Below are positions 1 through 5,307 of a DNA stretch of 7,352 nt, piece by piece. A program made the translations under genes and the position numbers. Below the pieces are notes generated by a model. It saw only the letters and a program-made list of their open reading frames with translations, searched no databases and was not told the origin of the DNA. The DNA comes from an uncultured Bacteroides sp. Its GTDB lineage: Bacteria > Bacteroidota > Bacteroidia > Bacteroidales > Bacteroidaceae. Location: assembly GCA_900546355.1 (NCBI GenBank), contig URCM01000124.1:1-7352 (forward strand), given 5' to 3'. How positions within the stretch are numbered: position 1 is the stretch's first letter; every line of letters starts with the position of its first letter.

Positions 1-96
1 TTGCTCAGGAACTTATAAATAAAGTTAAATCAAAGTGTTGCGGAATTAAGGTATATGTCATTGAAATAGGGAAAACAGTTTTTACCCAAAAAGACA
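1..96. other. Left-edge intergenic DNA, no gene assigned
   Basis: A/T-rich sequence before the rho terminator. Two plus-strand frames hit stops within the first 20 bases. The third frame stays open from base 3 far into the antisense of rho, but it runs through the terminator stem, has no start of its own and gives no protein I recognise. A second, weaker hairpin lies at 69-87 (GGG-AAAA paired with TTTT-A-CCC, one bulged A). Read on the minus strand it comes right after the main rho terminator, so it may act as a back-up. Confidence 0.4.
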
Positions 97-137
97 AAGA
101 GGCGCAGCGTGGGTTTAATCCATTCGCTGCGCCTCTT
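97..137. terminator. Bidirectional intrinsic terminator at the 3' end of rho
   Basis: A perfect 13-bp stem (97-109 with 125-137; core GAGGCGCAGCG / CGCTGCGCCTC) encloses a 15-base loop, inside which TGG/CCA can pair further. On the minus strand the stem is followed by TTTGTCTTTTTGGG, and on the plus strand by TTGATTTTTTG, so both directions have the GC stem plus U-rich tail expected of a Rho-independent terminator. It lies 20 bases past the rho stop codon. The two-sided U-tracts suggest a convergent gene ends to the left of the window. Confidence 0.88.
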
Positions 138-157
138 GATTTTTTGAAAAATAGTGT

Positions 158-2113
158 TTACGAGTTCATACTCATCAGGAATTCTTCGTTGTCTTTGGTT
201 TTTTCCAAATGTTCTTTCACCGAATTCATGGCTTCTACCGGATTCATGTCTGCCAAGAACTTGCGTAAAATCCACATCCGGTCGAGCGTTGTCTTGTCAA
301 GCAGCAAGTCGTCACGCCGTGTGCTGGAAGCCGTGAGGTTGACAGCAGGGAAGATACGCTTGTTGCTCAGGTTGCGGTCGAGCTGCAACTCCATGTTACC
401 GGTTCCCTTGAATTCTTCGAAAATCACTTCGTCCATCTTCGAGCCGGTATCTATCAAGGCGGTGGCAATGATGGTCAGTGATCCTCCTCCTTCGATGTTA
501 CGGGCAGCTCCAAAGAAGCGTTTCGGCTTGTGGAGTGCATTTGCATCGACACCTCCCGACAATACTTTGCCCGATGCCGGTGATACCGTGTTATAAGCAC
601 GTGCCAGACGGGTGATAGAGTCGAGGAAGATAACCACATCGTGTCCGCATTCTACCATGCGTTTGGCTTTTTCCAATACAATGCCTGCAATCTTTACGTG
701 GCGTTCTGCCGGTTCGTCGAAAGTTGAGGCGATGACTTCGGCATTCACGCTACGTGCCATGTCGGTTACTTCTTCCGGACGTTCGTCGATGAGCAACATA
801 ATCATGTATACTTCCGGGTGGTTGGCCGCAATGGCGTTGGCAATGTCTTTCATCAGGATGGTCTTACCTGTCTTGGGTTGTGCCACGATAAGCGCGCGCT
901 GTCCTTTCCCGATAGGTGCGAACAAATCGACGATACGAACCGAGAGGTTATCGTTATAGCCTTTGCAGAGTTTGAACTTCTCGTCGGGGAACAGAGGGGT
1001 CAAGTGGTCGAACGGCACACGGTCGCGTACCAGTTCGGGAGGCAGGCCGTTGATTTTTGATACCTTGACCAACGGGAAATATTTTTCTCCTTCTTTCGGC
1101 GGACGGATAGTTCCGTCTACTACGTCGCCGGTTTTCAGCCCGAATAATTTGATTTGCGATTGAGATACATAAATGTCATCAGGTGAAGAAAGATAATTGT
1201 AATCGGATGAACGGAGGAAGCCGTAGCCGTCTGGCATGATTTCCAGGACGCCCGACCCTTTCAGGATGTCATCAAATTCGTATGGCTTTTCTGCCGGTTT
1301 GGCCGGTTGTGCTTCGGGAGCAGGAGCCGGTTGGTTGTCTGGGGCATTTGCCGCTGGCTGGTTTGAATTTTGATTTTGTTGCCGCCCGTTGGCTTGCCGG
1401 TTATTGTAGCGTTGCTGTCGTTGTTGGTAACGGTTGTTGTTTGGCTTGTTTTCTTTTTCTACGGGCGATTGTTCCATTTTGGTGGCTTCGAATTTGCCGA
1501 GCAATTCGGACGGCAGCTCTATTTTTTCAGAAGGCAGGTCTTCGATGGCAATGAAATCTTCGCCGCCTGTCAGGTCGGGTGCGGGGAGTTCTTCTGTTTC
1601 ATCGTTGGGCAAATCAGCAAAGGCCAGTGTCGCTGTTTCGACAGCTTTTTGTGCCCGTTCTTTTTCTATCGTTGCTTTGTTTTTGCTTCCCGGTTTCCTG
1701 CCTCGCTTGGCTTTAGGCTTTTCTTCTGTTTTCGCCGGCTGCGTGTTATTGGCCGGCTCGGTAGTTTCTGTGGTGGCAGCTGCCGGTTCGGTCTTGAATA
1801 AAGGAGCTGGTACCGGGAGCGGCGGAGTGTTTGCCTCCAGTTTTTGTGCCTTGTCTTTTGTGGCGGTATAAACGATGTCCCCTTCCTTTTTTACGCTGAT
1901 GCGCGAACGTTTACGAGGCTGTCCTTCTTTTCTTTCTTCATTTGTTTTTGCTGTTGTGGCTTTTTTTGTAGCCCCTACGATAGCTTGTTCGTCCAAAATG
2001 CGGTATACCAGTTCTTCTTTAGGCATATCGCTGGTCTTGTTCAGTCCCAACTCTTTGGCAATCTGTTGCAATTCGGACAAATCTTTGTCGTTTAATTGAA
2101 TAATGTTATACAT
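158..2113 (-). CDS. rho: Transcription termination factor Rho, with long disordered insertion
   Basis: Hexameric RNA-dependent ATPase/translocase that ends transcription of untranslated RNA. This copy has 651 residues against 419 in E. coli. Order of parts: Rho N-terminal helical domain (about 1-45); low-complexity insertion (about 46-280) with Lys/Glu/Pro/Ala-rich stretches, an AT-hook-like KRGRKPG (136-142) and a Q/N/R-rich block (about 225-261); cold-shock RNA-binding fold with DGYGFLR (295-301), equivalent to the E. coli primary RNA site; RecA-like ATPase with Walker A AQPKTGKT (411-418), catalytic Glu444 in LIDERPEE, Walker B ending at Asp498, Q-loop [14 protein letters not shown] (514-527), secondary RNA-site loop KGTGNME (569-575) and arginine finger Arg599. 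All core residues I can align with E. coli are kept, so the enzyme should be active. The start is fixed by the conserved opening [16 protein letters not shown]. No Shine-Dalgarno is visible. It is transcribed alone, divergently from ridA. Confidence 0.98.
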   Translation of the reverse strand: MYNIIQLNDKDLSELQQIAKELGLNKTSDMPKEELVYRILDEQAIVGATKKATTAKTNEERKEGQPRKRSRISVKKEGDIVYTATKDKAQKLEANTPPLPVPAPLFKTEPAAATTETTEPANNTQPAKTEEKPKAKRGRKPGSKNKATIEKERAQKAVETATLAFADLPNDETEELPAPDLTGGEDFIAIEDLPSEKIELPSELLGKFEATKMEQSPVEKENKPNNNRYQQRQQRYNNRQANGRQQNQNSNQPAANAPDNQPAPAPEAQPAKPAEKPYEFDDILKGSGVLEIMPDGYGFLRSSDYNYLSSPDDIYVSQSQIKLFGLKTGDVVDGTIRPPKEGEKYFPLVKVSKINGLPPELVRDRVPFDHLTPLFPDEKFKLCKGYNDNLSVRIVDLFAPIGKGQRALIVAQPKTGKTILMKDIANAIAANHPEVYMIMLLIDERPEEVTDMARSVNAEVIASTFDEPAERHVKIAGIVLEKAKRMVECGHDVVIFLDSITRLARAYNTVSPASGKVLSGGVDANALHKPKRFFGAARNIEGGGSLTIIATALIDTGSKMDEVIFEEFKGTGNMELQLDRNLSNKRIFPAVNLTASSTRRDDLLLDKTTLDRMWILRKFLADMNPVEAMNSVKEHLEKTKDNEEFLMSMNS

Positions 2114-2263
2114 AAGTATAGGTTGTAATGAATTGTGTAATGCTTGTAAGCGTATTTAATGCGATGCATTCATCTTGGAGGATGTGCGCCATCTTTTGTT
2201 ACGCTTGTCAATAATTACGGATTTAATGATTAGTTTTTGATTCTGTTTTGAAGTGAGCACGCA

Positions 2264-2290
2264 AATACGTTTTTGCCCGTCTCACGTATT
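2264..2290. promoter_or_regulatory. Inverted repeat at the predicted 5' end of rho mRNA
   Basis: AATACGT (2264-2270) is an exact inverted repeat of ACGTATT (2284-2290), separated by 13 bases. A competing pairing, GTGAG (2253-2257) with CTCAC (2281-2285), overlaps it, so two mutually exclusive folds are possible. If the promoter at 2298-2305 is right, transcription starts near 2291 and this element forms the first hairpin of the rho leader, or an operator straddling the start. A regulatory role is inference. Confidence 0.35.
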
Positions 2291-2297
2291 GACACGA

Positions 2298-2305
2298 CAA
2301 AAATA
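2298..2305 (-). promoter_or_regulatory. Candidate -7 element of the rho promoter
   Basis: Read on the minus strand this is TATTTTTG, a full match to the Bacteroidota -7 consensus TAnnTTTG, and it is the only full match in the divergent region in either direction. It would give a rho leader of about 175-180 bases. The weakness is the -33 element: the nearest upstream TTG lies only 11 bases away rather than about 19-21. Confidence 0.4.
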
Positions 2306-2451
2306 GGCATTTTTTTCAATATGCTCTAAGTTTTCGTTAATTTTTTTTTGAATACTTCCGCAGATTGGCGGAAAAGTGCTAATTTAGCGGTGGATTTGTG
2401 AGCGGAAACGCATAATCGGGTTATTCTTGTCGCAGAAACGGCGAAAGGTTA

Positions 2452-2477
2452 CCGAAGTATGTTTATGTTACTTTCGG
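2452..2477 (+). other. Hairpin upstream of ridA
   Basis: CCGAAGTA (2452-2459) pairs with TACTTTCGG (2469-2477) with one bulged T, closing a 9-base loop. It lies about 85 bases before the ridA start. There is no U-tract after it, so it is not a terminator. It could be part of a ridA 5' leader; I do not recognise a known riboswitch here. Confidence 0.3.
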
Positions 2478-2561
2478 GTGAGCCGGTGGATGCTTGGGTG
2501 AGGATACCGGGTTGGGGGTTCTGCTTGAAGTTTACTATTTATCAATTAATTTATTGTAACA

Positions 2562-2939
2562 ATGAAGAAAGTGATTTTTACAGCGAAGGCTCCTGCAGCC
2601 ATCGGCCCTTACAGCCAGGCCATTGAGGCAAACGGAATGGTTTTTGTATCTGGACAGCTTCCGGTAGATCCGGCAACGGGCGAATTTGCTCCGGGCGGTG
2701 TAGCCGAGCAGACGACTCAGTCGTTCGAGAACATCAAAAGCATTCTGGCGGAAGCTGGACTGGCAACAGCTAATATCGTGAAAACTACGGTGTTCTTGTC
2801 TGATATGGCTCTGTTTGCTGAAATGAACGGTGTGTATGCCAAGTATTTTGAAGGTGACTATCCGGCCCGCTCCGCTGTAGCCGTTAAAGCATTGCCGAAA
2901 GGCGCACTGGTAGAAATCGAGTGCATCGCTGTGCGGTAA
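2562..2939 (+). CDS. ridA: RidA family 2-iminobutanoate/2-iminopropanoate deaminase
   Basis: Small cytoplasmic enzyme (YjgF/YER057c/UK114 family, normally a homotrimer) that hydrolyses the enamine/imine intermediates released by PLP enzymes such as threonine and serine dehydratases, which protects the cell from 2-aminoacrylate. Its 125 residues are close to the usual length of about 128. Family marks are the opening AKAPAAIGPYSQA (8-20, including Tyr17), VSGQLPVDPATGE (29-41), the catalytic arginine Arg103 in YPARSAV (equivalent to E. coli Arg105) and Glu120 in the closing VEIECIAVR. The active-site set of a true RidA is therefore present; the cysteine next to the Arg in E. coli is Ala105 here. 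The ATG follows an A/T-rich stretch (TTATTGTAAC) with no Shine-Dalgarno and is the only sensible start. It is divergent from rho, and no amino-acid biosynthesis gene is adjacent. Confidence 0.95.
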   Translation: MKKVIFTAKAPAAIGPYSQAIEANGMVFVSGQLPVDPATGEFAPGGVAEQTTQSFENIKSILAEAGLATANIVKTTVFLSDMALFAEMNGVYAKYFEGDYPARSAVAVKALPKGALVEIECIAVR

Positions 2940-2949
2940 TTGTATCGTC

Positions 2950-3010
2950 CGCCATACGCCTGTAGCCTGATAAAACCAGGTAACGATGTCGGGCGGCAGG
3001 CCGTATGGCG
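2950..3010 (+). other. Long-range hairpin between ridA and the transglutaminase-like gene
   Basis: CGCCATACGCCTG (2950-2962) pairs over 13 bp with CAGGCCGTATGGCG (2997-3010), with a single bulged C at 3001. The 34-base loop contains its own small stem, CCTG (2966-2969) with CAGG (2977-2980). The element starts 10 bases after the ridA stop. The sequence after it, AATCCTTTTG, is only weakly U-rich, so this is a poor terminator, though it could protect the ridA mRNA 3' end or control the next gene. The near-perfect complementarity is well above what I expect by chance. Confidence 0.6.
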
Positions 3011-3031
3011 AATCCTTTTGTAAGTTTGAAT

Positions 3032-4237
3032 ATGAAAATCCGGAATTTGTGGTTCCAAGTAAGGAATAAATGGAAGCTCGCTACGTATGTGTTGGCTGGA
3101 ATCATCGTATTGGCATCGGTGGGGTATGTTTACCGTTATGAGCCTTTTCGTTCTGATTTCGAAATAACAGACGAATTGGGTGGAAATATCTTTCCGGTGA
3201 CGATTCTTTCTACCGCTACAACCGATGCCGAGCTTATCCTTCCTTCCGATACCGATTATATAGGTGATCCGAAGTCGTGTATCGGCATTCGTATTAAAAA
3301 TACGCATGCGAACAGTAAGTTGCGAATTGAAGTAGAAGAGACTCCTTTTTTCTCGCGTTCGGTTTCTGAGTTCATATTGCCTGAAGCGCGGAAAGAATAT
3401 TTGGTTTTTCCCGATATCGTTTGGAAGTTTGAGACGTTGCGCGAGCATACGCAGCCTGTTCCGTTGACGGTGTCTGTATCGGTCAGGCTGAACAATCATG
3501 AGTTAGGCAGCAATGTGCGTACTTTTTCGGTGCGCAGCGTCAACGAATGTTTGTTGGGATATGTAGATAGCCGGATGAAGTTTCACGATACGGGCAAGTT
3601 TTTCGCGGCATACGTAAACGAAGATAATCCGAATATTGATGTGATTTTGCGGGAAGCGTTGGACACACGTATCGTCAACCGCTTTTGGGGATACCAAAGC
3701 AAAAGCAGTGATGTGGTCGACAAGCAGGTCTATGCTTTGTGGTATGTGTTGCAAAAGCGAGGATTCAAGTATAGTTCCATCAGCAATACCAGTTTGTCTT
3801 CGAATGTGGTGTTTTCGCAACGGGTGCGTACGTTTGATGATGCGCTGGCTTCGGCGCAAATCAACTGTGTAGACGGGAGCGTGTTGTTTGCTTCGTTATT
3901 GAAAGCCATTAACATTAATCCTATCTTGGTGCGTACGCCCAAGCACATGTTTGTAGGTTACTATACCGACCGTATGCACCAGCATATTCATTTCTTGGAA
4001 ACTTCGATGATAGGAGACGTCAATTTAGATGATTTCTTTCCAGAAGAGAAGCTCGATTCGACCATGGCAGGCAAGTCGCAGGAGAGTATGTCGCGATTGG
4101 TCTTTGAAAAATCGAAAGAGTATGCCACCCGTATTTATCAAGAGAATGAGCCGTTGATTCATTCGGGTAAAGTGAATTATATGTTTTTGGAGATAGACAA
4201 GGTAACACGTGCCCAAATACAACCGATAGGAAAATAA
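3032..4237 (+). CDS. Membrane-anchored transglutaminase-like protein
   Basis: From the preferred start the protein has 401 residues. A basic N-terminus (MKIRNLWFQVRNKWK) leads into one hydrophobic segment (about residues 17-34, ATYVLAGIIVLASVGYVY), so it should be a single-pass inner-membrane protein with the rest in the periplasm. Residues about 40-180 look like beta-rich extracytoplasmic sequence. The C-terminal half resembles a transglutaminase/papain-like core: Cys279 in QINCVDGSVLFASLLKA, His305 in PKHMFVGYY and Glu323 in HFLETSMIG, in the right order and spacing for a catalytic triad, with Glu where Asp is usual. Whether it acts as a protease, amidase or cross-linking enzyme cannot be told. 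An in-frame ATG at 3005 would add nine residues but lies inside the right arm of the 2950-3010 hairpin, so I prefer 3032, which gives a typical signal anchor. No Shine-Dalgarno is seen at either start. I do not recognise a named gene. Confidence 0.82.
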   Translation: MKIRNLWFQVRNKWKLATYVLAGIIVLASVGYVYRYEPFRSDFEITDELGGNIFPVTILSTATTDAELILPSDTDYIGDPKSCIGIRIKNTHANSKLRIEVEETPFFSRSVSEFILPEARKEYLVFPDIVWKFETLREHTQPVPLTVSVSVRLNNHELGSNVRTFSVRSVNECLLGYVDSRMKFHDTGKFFAAYVNEDNPNIDVILREALDTRIVNRFWGYQSKSSDVVDKQVYALWYVLQKRGFKYSSISNTSLSSNVVFSQRVRTFDDALASAQINCVDGSVLFASLLKAININPILVRTPKHMFVGYYTDRMHQHIHFLETSMIGDVNLDDFFPEEKLDSTMAGKSQESMSRLVFEKSKEYATRIYQENEPLIHSGKVNYMFLEIDKVTRAQIQPIGK

Positions 4238-4268
4238 GAAAAACAAGATGAGTGTCCGCATTCAGCCA

Positions 4269-4358
4269 ATATATACCCATGAAAAATGAATATATACTGC
4301 ATGAGCGGTTGGATATATACTGCATCCGCCCATGGATATATACTTCATCGGCAAAGTA
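4269..4358 (+). repeat. Array of four ~23-bp direct repeats (core ATATATACTGCAT)
   Basis: The core occurs at 4269-4280 (ATATATACCCAT, one base short), 4290-4302 (exact), 4313-4325 (exact) and 4336-4348 (ATATATACTTCAT). Copy starts are 21, 23 and 23 bases apart, about two helical turns. The last three copies are preceded by TGA or TGG, extending the shared part to about 16 bases; the rest of each unit varies. A degenerate fifth copy fits at 4359-4371, exactly 23 bases on, keeping TACTGC. The period is not a multiple of three and the array is not in a credible gene. It lies upstream of the DUF3805/3806 gene, so it may be a set of protein-binding sites or a leftover dispersed repeat. I do not recognise the family. 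Confidence 0.8.
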
Positions 4359-4403
4359 AGTACTACTGCGTTTTTCATGCGGCCGGATTGGCAAAGTGCG
4401 TAC
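4350..4403 (+). repeat. Pair of 14-base direct repeats GGCAAAGTnnGTAC
   Basis: GGCAAAGTAAGTAC at 4350-4363 and GGCAAAGTGCGTAC at 4390-4403 match at 12 of 14 positions and start 40 bases apart. The first copy overlaps the end of the 23-bp array and the second lies 28 bases before the DUF3805/3806 start codon. This could be a promoter-proximal operator pair; no promoter consensus was found to anchor it. Confidence 0.5.
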
Positions 4404-4431
4404 ACAGTCATACTAAAAACAATATAGCATC

Positions 4432-5265
4432 ATGGAAAAGAATAAGAGAATGTATATTTCGCCCGGTTCGTGGTTTTCGTTAGAATATCCTTCCGATTGG
4501 CGCGAGTTTGAAGATACCGAGGAAAGTTTCTTGTTTTATAATCCGGATAAGTGGACGGGCAACTTCCGTATTTCGGCTTATCGGGGTGATAACCGTGGAT
4601 ATGCGAAGGCGGGCATGGATGATGAATTGAAACAGACCCGTGGGGCAAAACCCGTGCAGTGTGGAAATTGGAAATGTGTGTATTGGGCTGAGAGCTTTCA
4701 GGAAAAAGGAAACTGGTACACAACGCATTTCTGGATAACGGGACAGGATGATGTGTTGGTGGAATGCTCGTTTACGGTAGCAAAGGGAGAAGGTGTCAAG
4801 ACGGCTGAAGAGATTGTCGCATCGCTCCGGATACGCCAGATGAATGAAAAGCCTTGGAAGGCCGTGATACCTGTCAGGGTGCTTGAAATCGAAACCATCA
4901 ATGAAGCTTACGATTGGGCGGTATCGACTATCAAGAAGCAGCTGGCTAAAGACTTTACGGGTTGTGAAGAGGATATCAACCGCATTCAGCAGGTGATAGA
5001 CTGCGGGCGTTTCAAGACTGAACAGCGGCAGGTATGGGAAAGTTTTGGCATTGCGTTCGGAACGATATTGATTAACGAGATGGATGGAATGGACTGGGTG
5101 ACAGTTATTGACGGAAAGCAAGAATACCCCGCTTTACGTTTTGCTGATACGGATGTAGTGGTGTATCCAACAAAATTTATATGGAACGCTGTGAGCAACG
5201 GAAAACCTTGTAACCTGAATGACGAATATTTGCGTATCCGTGCCGAAGTGGAGCGTACGCTTTGA
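4432..5265 (+). CDS. DUF3805/DUF3806 domain protein, function unknown
   Basis: Soluble protein of 277 residues with no signal peptide or membrane segment, so probably cytoplasmic. The N-terminal half (about 7-136) begins MYISPGSWFSLEYPSDWREFED and ends in TAEEIVASLRI; it resembles DUF3805 and more loosely the PsbP/DcrB-like fold of small alpha-beta domains with a Tyr-Pro-x-x-Trp start. The C-terminal half (about 150-275) fits DUF3806: FGIAFGTILINEMDGMDWVTV (205-225, hydrophobic core of the motif), then YPALRFADTDVVVYP (232-246). I assign these domain names from memory of the sequence style, not from a search. No catalytic residues can be named. The start at 4432 follows AAAACAATATAGCATC; Met7 (4450) is a possible alternative. 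A repeat array lies just upstream, and its last codons form the left arm of a terminator, so it may be its own transcription unit. Confidence 0.85.
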   Translation: MEKNKRMYISPGSWFSLEYPSDWREFEDTEESFLFYNPDKWTGNFRISAYRGDNRGYAKAGMDDELKQTRGAKPVQCGNWKCVYWAESFQEKGNWYTTHFWITGQDDVLVECSFTVAKGEGVKTAEEIVASLRIRQMNEKPWKAVIPVRVLEIETINEAYDWAVSTIKKQLAKDFTGCEEDINRIQQVIDCGRFKTEQRQVWESFGIAFGTILINEMDGMDWVTVIDGKQEYPALRFADTDVVVYPTKFIWNAVSNGKPCNLNDEYLRIRAEVERTL

Positions 5266-5300
5266 AAAAGGTACCGCTCTTTATTTTTTAATTTTACATT
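5251..5300 (+). terminator. Intrinsic terminator overlapping the DUF3805/3806 stop codon
   Basis: The stem runs 5251-5279: GAGCG pairs with CGCTC, TAC with GTA, and CTTT with AAAG around a 3-base loop (GAA), with single bulges at G5259 and C5274, about 12 bp in all. It is followed directly by a T-rich run (TTTATTTTTTAATTTT). The left arm is made by the last codons of the DUF3805/3806 gene, and the stop codon TGA (5263-5265) sits at the tip. A ribosome finishing translation would cover the hairpin, so termination could depend on translation of this gene. Confidence 0.6.
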
Positions 5301-5307
5301 TTGAATT

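Larger units (their letters stand above)
2114..2561. other. Divergent rho / ridA intergenic region
   Basis: 448 bases with no convincing ORF and no RNA gene I recognise. The rho-proximal half is A/T-rich and holds the rho promoter candidate, the 7-bp inverted repeat just downstream of it, and a looser pairing AAGCGTA (2148-2154) with TACGCTT (2200-2206) in the rho leader. The ridA-proximal part (about 2476-2522) is strongly G-rich on the plus strand, hence C-rich and G-poor on the minus strand. No perfect TAnnTTTG element was found on the plus strand, so the ridA promoter is not located. Confidence 0.7.

Noticed and set aside
1370..1871. Plus-strand ORFs of about 143-145 codons inside rho
   Set aside because: They are antisense shadows of the low-complexity Rho insertion; their odd Phe/Gly/Val-rich or Ser-rich composition is what repetitive codons give when read backwards.
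3021..3028. TAAGTTTG, a full match to the Bacteroidota -7 element before the transglutaminase-like gene
   Set aside because: It ends three bases before the preferred ATG, so transcription would start at or inside the codon, and no -33 element lies about 20 bases upstream. Probably chance, unless the mRNA is leaderless.
2858..3499. Minus-strand ORF of 213 codons spanning the ridA end and transglutaminase-like start
   Set aside because: It overlaps two better-supported genes on the other strand, crosses the hairpin and has no protein-like motif.
4269..4381. CRISPR array or replication iterons as an explanation of the 23-bp repeats
   Set aside because: The copies are adjacent with only about 7-10 variable bases between cores, not 30-base spacers, and no cas or replication initiator gene is near.
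4286..4483. Small plus-strand ORF of 65 codons over the repeat array
   Set aside because: It is made largely of the A/T repeats, whose 23-base period shifts frame each copy, and it runs into the next gene in another frame.
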